A stretch of 64,000 bases of DNA from Rhodococcus sp. HNM0569 (GCF_012726205.1 NZ_JAASAE010000002.1:62001-126000), one strand, 5' to 3'. Positions 38,609 to 48,722 are shown, numbered from the stretch's first letter. The notes: a model not told the origin generated them from the letters alone. Made by a program: numbers and translations.

Positions 38609-39465
38609 TGGTGGGTTACGACACGCGATCACGATTGCGCCGCGCGGCCGCACCCGCCGGCCACGTCTACACCGGGCTCGGCACACTCGGGCATCACGTC
38701 ACCTTCTACATGCGTGCCCTCGCGTCCATTCCGTTCGCCCTCACGCGGTACCGCAAGCACGTGCTCGCCCAGATCAGCGAGGTCAGCTTCGGCACCAATT
38801 CGCTGCTGTCGGGCGGCGGCACCATCGGCATCGTGTTCGCGATGTCGCTCGCGGCCGCGATGATGCTCGGCGTCGAGACGCAGCGTGGTCTCGACCTCGT
38901 CGGCATGGACACGCTCTCGGGCACCCTGTCCGCGGTCGCCAACACCCGCGAGCTCGCGCCCGTCGTCGTGGCGATCGCGCTGGCCGCCAAGGTCGGCACC
39001 GGGTTCACGGCGCAGATCGGTGCGATGCGGATCTCCGACGAGATCGACGCGCTCGACTCGATGGCCGTGCGGTCGGTTCCGTTCCTCGCGTCCACCCGTG
39101 TCATCGCGGCGCTCGTGTGCGTCATCCCGATCTACATGATCGGTCTGCTCGCGAGTTATCTGTCGACGCGCCTCGTGGTCGTCGTGTTCAACGGTGCGTC
39201 CGCCGGCAACTACGACTACTTCTTCCACCTCGCGCTCGCACCGTCCGACCTGCTCTACTCGGGCATCAAGGCCGTCGTGTTCTCGGTGGTCGTCGCGCTC
39301 GTGCACTGCGCGTACGGCTATTACGCGTCCGGCGGGCCCGCAGGTGTGGGCCAGGCGGCAGGGCGCGCACTGCGTACCGCGATCCTTGCGATCGGCGTGC
39401 TCGACGTCCTCATGACGTTCGCGCTGTGGGGTCTCGTCCCGACCATCCCCGGAATGGGGGTGTGA
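38608..39465 (+). CDS. yrbEB: YrbE/MlaE-type permease B of the Mce transporter
   Basis: 285 residues, same family as the previous protein. The conserved EI(D)-x-x-D-S-M-A-V region is MRISDEIDALDSMAVRSVPF, and hydrophobic segments near 60-80, 100-130, 170-195, 210-230 and 255-280 are visible. Starts at ATG 38608 in a TGATG overlap with yrbEA; the mceA GTG follows its stop by one base. Confidence 0.92.
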   Translation: MVGYDTRSRLRRAAAPAGHVYTGLGTLGHHVTFYMRALASIPFALTRYRKHVLAQISEVSFGTNSLLSGGGTIGIVFAMSLAAAMMLGVETQRGLDLVGMDTLSGTLSAVANTRELAPVVVAIALAAKVGTGFTAQIGAMRISDEIDALDSMAVRSVPFLASTRVIAALVCVIPIYMIGLLASYLSTRLVVVVFNGASAGNYDYFFHLALAPSDLLYSGIKAVVFSVVVALVHCAYGYYASGGPAGVGQAAGRALRTAILAIGVLDVLMTFALWGLVPTIPGMGV

Positions 39466-39466
39466 C

Positions 39467-40711
39467 GTGCGCGGAACGCAGCAGCCGAGCGAGTTGCGCA
39501 TGGCGATGCGCGGCGTCGTCGCCGTCGCGGTCGTGGTGGTGGTCGGTGTCCTGATGGTGCTGCGCGGCACCGGTGGGCTCCGTCAGGATCCCGAGGTGAC
39601 CGTGGCCGTGCCGTCGTCGGTCGGGTTGATCAACGGCGAAGCTCCCGTGCGCTATCAGGGAGTCAACATCGGCCGCATCGCAGCCATCGAGTCGGGGCCC
39701 GACGAGTCGATCGCGAAGCTCCAGATCGACGCGGACTCGATCGGGCTGGTCCCGGCAGGCGTCGTTGCGCGCGTGGTGCCCCGAACGTTCTTCGGCGACA
39801 TCTACATCCAACTCATGGACGGCTCCGAGGCCCCGTCCGCGGATCACCTCGCGGACGGCGAGCAGATTCCGATCGACACCGGCCCCGACGCCGTCGCCCT
39901 CTACGACGTCTACACGAAGATGGTGGATGTGCTGGACCGCATGCAGCCGCACAAGATGCAGACCGCGCTCACCGCGCTCGCGCAAGCGCTCGACGGCAGG
40001 GGAGAGGCCGTCGGGCGGACCATGACGAACCTGTCGGCGGTGCTCACCGATGTCGACCCGGCGCTGCGTGAGTTCCTCGACGCCACACCGCGTTTCCGTG
40101 AGGTGATGGACGCGCTGAACACGGCGACGCCCGACATCGTCCAGACGCTCGAGTCGGCCACGAACGTCTCGAACGAGATGGTGGCGCATCAGGATTCGTT
40201 CGCACAGCTCACCGAGGCGGCGGCCGGCTTCGGCGCCGTTCTGGCGCCGTTCGTCGGAGCGAACCAGCAGAACCTGGTCACGGTGTTCGACGCCACCGGC
40301 ACCATCCTCGCGACGACGGCCGCGAATCCCGAAGGGCTCTCGTCCACCCTGGCGCACGCCGAGAGCTTCGGAGCGGCGGGTACGCGGGTGTTCTCGAGCG
40401 GCCGGTTCGACATCACGGCCGTGCCGACCTTCGCCGAACCGCTGCCGTACGGCCCGCAGGACTGCGTCAGCTACGGCCCGCTCACCGGACCCAACTGCGG
40501 TGGTCCGTCCACCGCGGTCGGCGCCGAGCCCACGGAAGGCGAAGCCGCCCCGATCGGAGTCGTCGACGCGGCTGCGGAGGCGCCGGTCCTCGGGATTCTC
40601 GAAGGGGCCCTCACCGGCGCATCCGAGAGCCCCGAGGCTGCCGCCCCGAATCCCGCGACGGTCACGATGCTCGGCCCGCTCGTGCGTGGAACGCAGGTGA
40701 CGGTCCGATGA
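39467..40711 (+). CDS. mceA: Mce family protein MceA
   Basis: 414 residues. One N-terminal membrane segment (about 14-33), then an MlaD/Mce domain (40-120; PVRYQGVNIGRIAAIESG), a helical region (130-300) and an Ala/Pro/Glu-rich C-terminal tail. Mce subunits assemble as a hexamer whose helices form a tunnel across the periplasm for hydrophobic cargo. GTG start one base after yrbEB. A pair of cysteines near the end (DCVSYGPLTGPNCGG) is common in this family. Confidence 0.92.
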   Translation: MRGTQQPSELRMAMRGVVAVAVVVVVGVLMVLRGTGGLRQDPEVTVAVPSSVGLINGEAPVRYQGVNIGRIAAIESGPDESIAKLQIDADSIGLVPAGVVARVVPRTFFGDIYIQLMDGSEAPSADHLADGEQIPIDTGPDAVALYDVYTKMVDVLDRMQPHKMQTALTALAQALDGRGEAVGRTMTNLSAVLTDVDPALREFLDATPRFREVMDALNTATPDIVQTLESATNVSNEMVAHQDSFAQLTEAAAGFGAVLAPFVGANQQNLVTVFDATGTILATTAANPEGLSSTLAHAESFGAAGTRVFSSGRFDITAVPTFAEPLPYGPQDCVSYGPLTGPNCGGPSTAVGAEPTEGEAAPIGVVDAAAEAPVLGILEGALTGASESPEAAAPNPATVTMLGPLVRGTQVTVR

Positions 40712-41733
40712 AGACGACACGATCCCAATGGGCGAAGCTGGGCGTGTTCTGCGTCGCCGGTGCCGCGTGTGGCCTGCTGGTCGCGAACACGCTGTCGGTC
40801 CCGGTGCGTGGCTCCACCGAGAGCTACACCGTCGAGTTCACGGATGTCGAGGGGCTCAATCCCGGCAATCCGGTCACGCGCGCCGGCGTGCGTGTCGGCC
40901 GGGTCGAGTCGATCGAATTCGCCGATGCGGGCGCAGGCAGCGCCAAGGCCGTCGTCGAGATCGAGGTCGAGTCGGACCAGGAGTTGCCGACCGACGTCAC
41001 GGCGGCGGTGCGATACGGAGACATGCTCGGCGCGCGGTACGTCTCGCTCGACGCGTCGCAGTCGAGTGCCGGCGCACAGCGACTGCCTTCGGGTGGCACC
41101 ATCCCCGTCGCGCAGACCACGCCCCCGGTCGATCTCACGGCCCTCATGAACGGCTTCCGCCCCCTGTTCGACGCACTCGACCCCGACCAGGTGAACACGC
41201 TCACCCGTGGGTTCGTCGAGACGTTCAGCGGGCAGGGTGGCGCCGTGTCGCAACTCATCTCACAGGTTGCGACCATGAGCACCGATCTCGCGAATCAGGA
41301 GGAAGTGTTCACCCAGCTGGTGCACAACATGTCGCAACTGCTGGGCAGTGTCGACGCCCGTACGCCCGAGCTCGAACAGTTGCTCACCGGCCTGAGCGCG
41401 CTGACTACCTCGGTCCTCGGCGACGCGGGGCAGCTGCAGACCGTCCTCGACGACGGCAACGCCGCCGTGAGCACGCTCGCGGCCTCGATGGCGCGGTCGA
41501 ACGGTGCGTTCGGGAACTCGGTGCGGGATCTGAAGACCGTCACCGACGGGTGGGTCGCGCACACGGGCGAGTTCGAACGCTTCCTCGGCAACATGCCGTC
41601 GTTCGCCGACGCGGTCAACCGTGCGGGCAGCTACGGCAGCTTCATCACGCTGTACCTGTGCAACTTCACGCTCATGGCCGGGCCGGCCGAGGCGAACATC
41701 TTCGGCTCGGCGCACTCGGAGTCGTGCCTGTGA
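40708..41733 (+). CDS. mceB: Mce family protein MceB
   Basis: 341 residues. Signal-anchor at about 8-30, MlaD domain at 35-115 (GNPVTRAGVRVGRVESIEFA), a long helical region, and a conserved C-terminal block (GSYGSFITLYLCNFTLM). The ATG overlaps mceA (ATGA). Part of the same heteromeric tunnel as the neighbouring Mce proteins. Confidence 0.92.
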   Translation: MKTTRSQWAKLGVFCVAGAACGLLVANTLSVPVRGSTESYTVEFTDVEGLNPGNPVTRAGVRVGRVESIEFADAGAGSAKAVVEIEVESDQELPTDVTAAVRYGDMLGARYVSLDASQSSAGAQRLPSGGTIPVAQTTPPVDLTALMNGFRPLFDALDPDQVNTLTRGFVETFSGQGGAVSQLISQVATMSTDLANQEEVFTQLVHNMSQLLGSVDARTPELEQLLTGLSALTTSVLGDAGQLQTVLDDGNAAVSTLAASMARSNGAFGNSVRDLKTVTDGWVAHTGEFERFLGNMPSFADAVNRAGSYGSFITLYLCNFTLMAGPAEANIFGSAHSESCL

Positions 41734-41770
41734 CGACGCGCGAGCACACCCGGAAGGAGGGGAACGGCCA

Positions 41771-42820
41771 ATGATGTTCCTCGTCAAGATCATCGACGTC
41801 GTCGTCGCCGTTGCGCTCTTCCTGTTCCGGGGAGAGGGACGACGTAATCCGTCCATGCCGTTGATCCTCGGCACCGTCGGCATCGTGCTGCTCGTGGTCG
41901 GCCTGCTCGCGGCGGTGGGCCTGCCGCGCGGGTGGTACGTGCTGCGCACCAGCCCCTACACCGCAGAAATGGCCAACGCGAGCGGCCTGTCCGGGGGAGA
42001 CCCGGTCTACGTCGCAGGCGTACCTGCGGGCCGTGTCGAGAACATCGAGCTCGCCGGCACGCACGTCGACGTCGAGTTCCGGCTCGACGACGGTCAACCG
42101 CTCGGCAATCAGACCACCGCGACCGTCCGCCTCAAGACCGTCCTCGGCAAGCGTTATCTCGAGGTCGTGCCGGGCGGTGTGGTCGACGACGAAAAGGTGA
42201 TCCCGTTGTCCCGCACCACCGTTCCGTACAGTCTCGACGAGGTCAGCGCCGACGCCACCGACGCGGCGCAGAACATCGACGTCGAGTCCCTCGAAGCGAT
42301 GATGACGACCCTCACCCAGGTCATGCCCAATGATCCCGACCAGCTCGGCCGGGCGCTCGCAGGCATGAGCGGCGCGTCCGCGGCCTTCGCCCGCAACGGC
42401 GAACAGGTCGACCAGTTGCTCTCGATGTCACGCAACTTGTCCGACCTTGCGGTCCGGCAGTCGGAGTCGCTCACCACCACGGCTGCCAATGCGCAGGCGA
42501 TCGTGGGGATGCTCGCCGTACGTAGGCAGGCGCTGTCGGAGCTCGTCGACAATCTCACGTCGGTCACCCGCACGCTCGCCCAGTCGTTCACCGACAACCA
42601 GGAGGTCTTCGGGCAGATGGTGTCCAATCTCGAGCAGGTCACCGCAACCCTCGAACGCAATCTCGCCGACATCGACGCAATCATGACGAAGGTGCCGCCG
42701 TCGCTGCGCAAGGTCACCGACGCCACCGGCAACGGGAACTGGGCGGACGTCACATCGCCTTCGGCCGTGATCCCCGACAACCTGCTGTGCGTCGTGGGTG
42801 TCATGCAGGGGTGCCGATGA
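41771..42820 (+). CDS. mceC: Mce family protein MceC
   Basis: 349 residues from ATG 41771, preceded by GGAAGGAGGGG; this is the only break (37 bases) in the otherwise overlapping mce run. Hydrophobic segment near 30-50, MlaD domain at 55-140 (GGDPVYVAGVPAGRVENIEL), then a coiled helical region with heptad-like leucines. The C-terminus has paired cysteines (LLCVVGVMQGCR). The stop overlaps mceD by ATGA. Confidence 0.92.
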   Translation: MMFLVKIIDVVVAVALFLFRGEGRRNPSMPLILGTVGIVLLVVGLLAAVGLPRGWYVLRTSPYTAEMANASGLSGGDPVYVAGVPAGRVENIELAGTHVDVEFRLDDGQPLGNQTTATVRLKTVLGKRYLEVVPGGVVDDEKVIPLSRTTVPYSLDEVSADATDAAQNIDVESLEAMMTTLTQVMPNDPDQLGRALAGMSGASAAFARNGEQVDQLLSMSRNLSDLAVRQSESLTTTAANAQAIVGMLAVRRQALSELVDNLTSVTRTLAQSFTDNQEVFGQMVSNLEQVTATLERNLADIDAIMTKVPPSLRKVTDATGNGNWADVTSPSAVIPDNLLCVVGVMQGCR

Positions 42821-43923
42821 CTACGGGCAAGCGGCGCCGCGCGATCGTGAGCCTGCTCGTGCTCGCGCTCCTCGTCGGTGCGGCCGGGTGGTACGTCTTC
42901 GCGCGCACCGACCGGTCCACCACCGTCCACGCCGAGTTCTCGTACGTCAACGGCATCTACCCGGGCAGCAAGGTCACGATCCTCGGCGTCCCGGTCGGTA
43001 CCGTCACCGCCGTCGAACCACGCGGCACGTACGTGTCGGTCGCGATGTCGATGCCCGCGGACATCCACCTGCCCGCCGACGCGTCGGCGTACGTGCTCAA
43101 CCCGTCGGTCATCAGCGACCGACACGTCGAGCTCGGACCTGCCTACGACGGTGGACCGGAGCTCGAGGACGGCGGGACGATTCCGCCCGAACGGTCCCAT
43201 GCGCCCATCGATTTCGACGGACTGATGGGCAGCATCGAGACCCTGGCGCAGACGATCGGCGAGGACGGCGGCGACGTCGGCTCGCTACTCGAACAGGGCG
43301 CGCAGACATGGAACGGGCAGGGCGAGGCGTTCAACACTGCGGTACGCAATCTCAGTGCGGCAACAGGTGTCGTGGGTGCGCGGGCCGAGGATCTCACGGC
43401 GATCGTCGCCAATGTCGACATGCTGATGAATGCGCTAGACGCACGACAGGTCTCGCTCGACACGCTCGTGCGCGACATGGGCAGCCTCGGCGACGAGTGG
43501 GCGAGCCGCGATCTCGACATCACCGGCCCACTCCAGGATCTGCAGGTCGTGGTCGACCAGCTGAACACGTTCATGCGTGATCACGGCGACGGCGTGGGCG
43601 CTGCGGCCGAGGACATGCAGGCGCTCGGGGACACTCTCGCCCAGCACCAGTCGGGCCTCGCCGAGTTTATGGACCTCGTTCCGATGATGATGCAGAACCT
43701 CGGGGCGACGATCGGCCCCGACGAGCGCGGCCGGATTCGGCTCAACGTGTCGACGGCCCTTACTCAGTTCGAGGTCGCGAAGCCGCTGTGCGACGCATAC
43801 CCGCTGCCGCTGTGCACGGGTGCAGGCTTCACCAACCCGATCTCGTTCCCGATCAGTGCCTCCGATCCGCTCGGCATCGTATCCGTGATCACCGGTGGTG
43901 CTCTGCCGCAAGGGGGTAACTGA
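42817..43923 (+). CDS. mceD: Mce family protein MceD
   Basis: 368 residues from ATG 42817 (ATGA overlap). Membrane anchor at about 9-28, MlaD domain at 35-120 (PGSKVTILGVPVGTVTAVEP), helical region to about 290, and a C-terminal LCDAYPLPLCTG motif. Two bases separate its stop from mceE. Confidence 0.92.
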   Translation: MTTGKRRRAIVSLLVLALLVGAAGWYVFARTDRSTTVHAEFSYVNGIYPGSKVTILGVPVGTVTAVEPRGTYVSVAMSMPADIHLPADASAYVLNPSVISDRHVELGPAYDGGPELEDGGTIPPERSHAPIDFDGLMGSIETLAQTIGEDGGDVGSLLEQGAQTWNGQGEAFNTAVRNLSAATGVVGARAEDLTAIVANVDMLMNALDARQVSLDTLVRDMGSLGDEWASRDLDITGPLQDLQVVVDQLNTFMRDHGDGVGAAAEDMQALGDTLAQHQSGLAEFMDLVPMMMQNLGATIGPDERGRIRLNVSTALTQFEVAKPLCDAYPLPLCTGAGFTNPISFPISASDPLGIVSVITGGALPQGGN

Positions 43924-43925
43924 TC

Positions 43926-45068
43926 GTGAAGGCAACAGGGAGCCGCGTCGTCGCGGCCGTGGGAGCCGGCCTCGCCGTGGCCGTCACGCTCACCGGGTGC
44001 GGCGTCGGCATGCAGGATCTGCCGCTCGGGCGGTCCGCGGGCGGCGACGCGTACGACGTGACGGTACAACTCGCCACGGCGGAGGGGCTCGTCCTCGGCG
44101 CGGACGTCCGCACCGGCCAGGAGGTCATCGGCCGTGTCGCCGAGTTGCGGCCCGACACGATCGGCGCTCTCGTCACACTGAGCCTGGACGACTCGGTCGA
44201 GCTGCCCCAGGACGTGCGGGCCTCTGTCGAACTGCCGTCCGCACTGGGCAGCCCGTTCATCAGGCTGATCCCGCCGGACGACGGGTCCGGCGCACGACCG
44301 CTCCGCGACGGCGACCTGGTTCCCGAGTCGAGCACCGAGATAGGGCCGCAGATCGAGAACGCGCTCGCCACACTCGGCACCGTCGTCAGCGGCAGCGGCT
44401 TCGGCCAGCTCGACACCGTGGTGCGCGAGCTGAACACGGCGTTCGCGGGTCGCTCGCAGGACGTGCGCGGGCTCACCACGCAGCTCACCGAACTGATGGC
44501 GGCGGCGTCCGCGCAACAGGGCGAATTCGATCACGCACTCGCGGTGGCGACCGAGGTGTCGGGCAAGTTCGCGGCCCAGCAGGCCGTCGTGGACGGCTAT
44601 CTCGACTCGCTGCCCGATGTCGTCGACGTCCTCGTGCGACAGAAGGACAGCATCTCGTCGCTGCTCGACTCGACGGCGCAGTTGTCCACCAACGCACGCA
44701 CCGTCCTGTCGTCGAGCAGCAGCAGCCTCGACGGCATGCTGCACGACGCGTCGACGGTCGTCGCGACCCTCGAGTCCTTCAACGACCGCATCGGCGGCAC
44801 GCTCACCAACATGAACCAGTTCCTCGAGACGTTCCAGGTGTCCGTCAAGGGTGACTATCTCGCGTTCGACGGCGCGCTGGACATCCCCGGCGGCATCGAC
44901 AAACTGCTCACCGGCGGGCTGTCCCGTACCGTCGCCGCCTCGCCCGTGCCCGGTGCCTCCGCGGCCCCACCCACGGCCTCGGCACCTGCCCCCGCCGCCG
45001 GGCCCGGCGGTCTGCCTGCCGGTCTCGGCGACACCCTGTCCGGTCTGCTGTCGGGAGGCTCGCGATGA
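43926..45068 (+). CDS. mceE: Mce family lipoprotein MceE
   Basis: 380 residues, GTG start. A lipoprotein signal is clear: hydrophobic AAVGAGLAVAVTLTG followed by C25 (lipobox LTGC), as expected for the MceE/LprK position, the one lipid-anchored subunit. MlaD domain at about 40-115, then helices, and an Ala/Pro/Gly-rich C-terminal tail. The stop overlaps mceF (ATGA). Confidence 0.93.
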   Translation: MKATGSRVVAAVGAGLAVAVTLTGCGVGMQDLPLGRSAGGDAYDVTVQLATAEGLVLGADVRTGQEVIGRVAELRPDTIGALVTLSLDDSVELPQDVRASVELPSALGSPFIRLIPPDDGSGARPLRDGDLVPESSTEIGPQIENALATLGTVVSGSGFGQLDTVVRELNTAFAGRSQDVRGLTTQLTELMAAASAQQGEFDHALAVATEVSGKFAAQQAVVDGYLDSLPDVVDVLVRQKDSISSLLDSTAQLSTNARTVLSSSSSSLDGMLHDASTVVATLESFNDRIGGTLTNMNQFLETFQVSVKGDYLAFDGALDIPGGIDKLLTGGLSRTVAASPVPGASAAPPTASAPAPAAGPGGLPAGLGDTLSGLLSGGSR

Positions 45069-46282
45069 AGCGGCTCGCACTCGTCCAACTCGTGCTCTTC
45101 GCGGTCACGGCTGCGGTCGTCATCCCGTTCGGCATCTACTATGTCGTCGGCCCGCAGGGGCTCGCAGGTCAGCTCCGAGTGCACGCCACCATGGAGAGCG
45201 CGATGGGCCTCACCGCCGGCACCGGCGTCACCTACCGCGGTGCCCAGATCGGCACCGTCGAATCCGTCGCGCTCGACCCGAACGGCGGTGCGCGCGTGGA
45301 GTTCTCGATCGACAAGGACACTCGCATCCCGGTCGACAGCGTCGCCAAGGTCACGATGGGTACCGTCGCGGGGATCCAGAACGTCGACATCTACCCGAAT
45401 ACGGCCGACGGGCCGTATCTCGAGAGCGGCGACGAGCTGGCAGCGCCCGCCGACCAGCAGCCGGTGCAGATGGACGACTTGATGAGGCAGGCGAGTTCGC
45501 TGCTGCAGAGCGTCGACCCCGAGACGCTCAGCACCGTCGGCGACGAGATCGGCACCGCGATGGACGGTCTCGGGCCGTCTCTCGCCACGATGATCGACAA
45601 CGGCGACACGCTGTCGTCGCGGCTGCGCGACCAGTCCGCGGAACTGGAGTCGATGCTGCACCGCACGTCCACCCTCGTCACGACGATGGCGGGCGAATCC
45701 GACTCGTTCGTCCGGGGTATGGGTGCCTCCCGCGATCTCGCGACCCAACTCGACGCGAGCAGGCCGGTCCTGGTACACCTGGCCGACACGAGTCCCGAGG
45801 CGCTCGGCCGGGCCCGCGAGCTGTTCGACAGGTACCAGGGCACGTTCGGTTCGGTGCTCGCGAACCTCGCGACGGTCGAACCGGTCGTGGCAGACCGCAG
45901 CGATGCGCTCGCGTCAGGTCTGAACGACATCCCGTACGGTCTCGGCAAGCTCGAGTCGATCGTCAAGGGCGACCGCGCGGACTTCGCGCTCATCGCGACG
46001 CAGGGCCCGGTGTGCTCGTACGACACCGAACGCCGAGCCGTCGGCGACCTCACCCCGGTCGAGACGAACCTCGGCCTGTACTGTCCGCCCGCACCCGACA
46101 TGCAGCAGCGTGGCTCGCAGAATGCGCCGCGGCCGGACGGCCTCGGGCTCGAGGGCTCGACGACTCCGGGCGAGCGGATCGGTCCTCCCGTGGTCGAGGA
46201 TCCGATTCTGGTCCCCACCGGGGTCGACGCACTGAACTACTGGAGAGAACTCATGGAAGGACTCGGCAATGGCACACGATGA
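45065..46282 (+). CDS. mceF: Mce family protein MceF
   Basis: 405 residues. Signal-anchor at about 5-30, MlaD domain at 35-115 (GTGVTYRGAQIGTVESVALD), helical region, and a proline-rich C-terminus with two cysteines (PVCSYDTERR and GLYCPPAPD). It completes the A-F hexamer. Its 3' end overlaps the next gene by 14 bases. Confidence 0.92.
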   Translation: MKRLALVQLVLFAVTAAVVIPFGIYYVVGPQGLAGQLRVHATMESAMGLTAGTGVTYRGAQIGTVESVALDPNGGARVEFSIDKDTRIPVDSVAKVTMGTVAGIQNVDIYPNTADGPYLESGDELAAPADQQPVQMDDLMRQASSLLQSVDPETLSTVGDEIGTAMDGLGPSLATMIDNGDTLSSRLRDQSAELESMLHRTSTLVTTMAGESDSFVRGMGASRDLATQLDASRPVLVHLADTSPEALGRARELFDRYQGTFGSVLANLATVEPVVADRSDALASGLNDIPYGLGKLESIVKGDRADFALIATQGPVCSYDTERRAVGDLTPVETNLGLYCPPAPDMQQRGSQNAPRPDGLGLEGSTTPGERIGPPVVEDPILVPTGVDALNYWRELMEGLGNGTR

Positions 46283-46856
46283 CACGGTGACCGGCGACAG
46301 CACTGGCACGACGGGCACACTGGAGCGGCCTGCCGACCTCGACGGCGCCGGAGTGCGGTCCGGTCCGACCGGCCGGAACCGCTCCCGCTGGATCGTCGGC
46401 GCCGTCGTCGGCGTGCTCGCGGTCGCACTCGTCGCGGTGTCGGCACTCGCGACGATCGTGCTCCTCGGGCAGCGCGGCGACGACGAACGCCGCACCCAGG
46501 CGATCGACACGGCCCGCGACTACGCGATCACGATGTCGTCGTTCGACTACCAGAACCTCGACGCCAATCGGGACAAGATCGCCGGCATGTCCACCGAGGA
46601 GTTCGCGCAACGGTACAACGAGATGGTCGACGCGCTGCGCGGGGTCGTCACCGACGGCCAGGGCAAGGCCACCGCCACCGCCGAGCACGTCGCGGTCGAG
46701 TCCCTCGACGACGACCACGCCACCGTCCTCGTGTTCGCCGACCAGCAAGCAGTCAACGTCACGGCTCCCCAGGGCAATGCCCAGAAGTACCGCATGGTGC
46801 TCTCCCTCGTCCGAGACGGCGACCGCTGGATCGTCGACGAGGTCCAGACCGTCTGA
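46269..46856 (+). CDS. Mce-associated membrane protein
   Basis: 195 residues. Disordered N-terminus, one membrane segment at about 41-66 (IVGAVVGVLAVALVAVSALA), and a SnoaL/NTF2-like periplasmic domain ending in RDGDRWIVDEVQTV. Such Mam-type proteins follow mce genes in mycobacteria and rhodococci and stabilise the transporter. ATG at 46269 is inside the mceF 3' end, so the two are co-translated. Confidence 0.85.
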   Translation: MAHDDTVTGDSTGTTGTLERPADLDGAGVRSGPTGRNRSRWIVGAVVGVLAVALVAVSALATIVLLGQRGDDERRTQAIDTARDYAITMSSFDYQNLDANRDKIAGMSTEEFAQRYNEMVDALRGVVTDGQGKATATAEHVAVESLDDDHATVLVFADQQAVNVTAPQGNAQKYRMVLSLVRDGDRWIVDEVQTV

Positions 46857-46897
46857 TTCCGGACGGCCACGTACACCCGATCCGAAGGGACACAGCG

Positions 46898-47809
46898 ATG
46901 CCTGCCGGTTACCTCGAGGACTACACCGCGCGCGAGCCGCGCCTCACCTCTGCACGCACCCGAATCACCGTCACCTCCGAGCGGCGACGGTGGATGCGCA
47001 AGCCCGATCTCACCGACGCCCTCGACTTCTGGTCGTTCGCGGGCGCGGCCGCGAACGTCGCGATGCAGATCGGGTGGCCCGAGGTCGCATACGGCGTCAT
47101 GGAGAGCAAGGTCGAATCGGGTGCGCTGATGCACCACCCGTGGAAGCGTGCCCGCACCACCACGGCATACCTCGCCGTCGCGATCCTCGGCACGGACGAA
47201 GAACGCCTGCTGTTCCGCGAGGCCGTCAACGGCGCACACCGCCACGTCCGTTCCGACGCCGACAGCCCCGTCAAGTACAACGCGTTCAACCGCGAACTGC
47301 AGTTGTGGGTCGCGGCATGCCTGTACGTCGGTTTCGAGGACTCGCATCAGTTGTTGCACGGCCGGATGTCGGACGACGAACTGGAACACTTCTACGTCCA
47401 CGCGTCGTCGCTCGCGACGACGCTGCAGGTCACCGAGGACATGTGGCCTGCCACCCGTGCGGACTTCGACCGCTACTGGAACACCGCGTGCGAACGTGTC
47501 ACGTACGACGAGCGCACGAAACAGTTCATCCACGATCTCGTCGGGCTGCGGATGATCAAGTGGCCGTTGCGCGCCGGATTCGGAAACCTGTTGCAGTTCC
47601 TCACGATCGGCACGCTCGGCCCGTACTTCCGCGAGTTGCTCGACCTCGAGTGGACCGAAACCGACCGCAGGCGGTTCGAGCACCTATTCATCTTCGTGGC
47701 ATTCGTCAACCGCTTCATCCCGAAGTTCGTCCGGTTCGGCGGCTCGCGCTGGTTGATGCGCGACCTGCGCAGGCGCTACCGCAAGGGTATCGACCCGATC
47801 GGCAGGTGA
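46898..47809 (+). CDS. DUF2236 (MpaB/Lcp-like) oxygenase family protein, member 1
   Basis: 303 residues, mostly helical, soluble. Conserved family elements include RARTTTAYLAVAILGTDEER, a histidine in EAVNGAHRHVR, and FNRELQLWVAACLY. DUF2236 includes the haem-dependent rubber oxygenase Lcp and the fungal oxygenase MpaB; the reaction here is unknown. It follows the mce genes after 41 bases with GAAGGGA before the ATG, so it is probably in the same transcript and may act on the imported lipid. Confidence 0.8.
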   Translation: MPAGYLEDYTAREPRLTSARTRITVTSERRRWMRKPDLTDALDFWSFAGAAANVAMQIGWPEVAYGVMESKVESGALMHHPWKRARTTTAYLAVAILGTDEERLLFREAVNGAHRHVRSDADSPVKYNAFNRELQLWVAACLYVGFEDSHQLLHGRMSDDELEHFYVHASSLATTLQVTEDMWPATRADFDRYWNTACERVTYDERTKQFIHDLVGLRMIKWPLRAGFGNLLQFLTIGTLGPYFRELLDLEWTETDRRRFEHLFIFVAFVNRFIPKFVRFGGSRWLMRDLRRRYRKGIDPIGR

Positions 47810-47858
47810 CGGCCACCGACGACGGGCCGTCGCACGGCAGCTCCCGAGAGGACTCGGC

Positions 47859-48620
47859 ATGCACCACGACTCGGACGGGCTCGGTCCGGACACCCTGCTG
47901 TGGAGGTTTCTCGGCGACCGCAGGTTCCTGCTCGCGCTTCCGCGCGCCGTTTCGTTGCAGATGCTGCATCCCGCGATCGCGCGGGGTGTGCGCCAACACT
48001 CCCGCAGCCCGCAACACCTGTGGCTCCACGAACGTCACACGGTGCCCCAGGCCATCGCGATCGCGTACGCCGACCGCGATCTGTCGTCCGTCGTCCGATT
48101 CGGTCACGCGGACGTCAAAGGCGTACTCGCAGACGGCGCGAGGTACCACGCGCTCAACCCGTCGGTGTTCTACTTCCAGCACGCCACCTACGTCGACACG
48201 TTGTTCATGATGATCGAGCGCTTCGTACGGCCGCTCTGGCCCGGCGAACGCGAGCAACTCTTCGCCGAGTGTGCGCTGTGGTACCGCAGGTACGGAATCT
48301 CGGATCGCGGCACACCGGCCACGTGGCTCGAGTTCGAGGACTACTTCCACGCCGAGTGTGCACGGGTGCTGCGCGCAGGTGCCGACACCGACTTCTATCG
48401 CGACCAGGTTCTCCGGCCGAACCATTGGGTCGTACGACACGTGCCCACCGCGGCGGTGCACCAGATGATGCACCCGAGGGCCCGCGAACTGTACGGCATT
48501 CGTACCCGTGGCAGCGGCACACTCACGCGGTATGCGGCGTGGCGCAAGGCCGTCGCCGCGGTGTCGCCGCGCGATCGGTACATCCCGGTCGCGCGCCGTG
48601 CCCTCGCCGCCCGCCCGTGA
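47859..48620 (+). CDS. DUF2236 (MpaB/Lcp-like) oxygenase family protein, member 2
   Basis: 253 residues. It begins at the conserved core LLWRFLGDRRFLLALPRAVS, then MLHPAIARGVRQHS, HADVKGVLADGARYHALNPS, and FQHATYVDTLFMMIERF. It is a diverged paralogue of member 1, 49 bases downstream. A strong terminator hairpin follows at 48675-48702, marking the end of the mce transcript. Confidence 0.8.
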   Translation: MHHDSDGLGPDTLLWRFLGDRRFLLALPRAVSLQMLHPAIARGVRQHSRSPQHLWLHERHTVPQAIAIAYADRDLSSVVRFGHADVKGVLADGARYHALNPSVFYFQHATYVDTLFMMIERFVRPLWPGEREQLFAECALWYRRYGISDRGTPATWLEFEDYFHAECARVLRAGADTDFYRDQVLRPNHWVVRHVPTAAVHQMMHPRARELYGIRTRGSGTLTRYAAWRKAVAAVSPRDRYIPVARRALAARP

Positions 48621-48674
48621 GCACTTTGCGAGTCTCCGTGCGCTTGTTTCGCACACAGCACCGGTACACGAAAA

Positions 48675-48702
48675 GTGGGGCGGCCCCGAAGGGCCGCCCC
48701 AC
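48675..48702. terminator. Bidirectional terminator between convergent genes
   Basis: A perfect 12-bp GC-rich stem (48675-48686 with 48691-48702) closes a CGAA tetraloop. AAAA precedes it, giving a T-run for the minus-strand transcript. It lies between the plus-strand DUF2236 gene and the minus-strand fadD. Confidence 0.85.
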
Positions 48703-48722
48703 ATCCCCGATCCCCCCGGGGC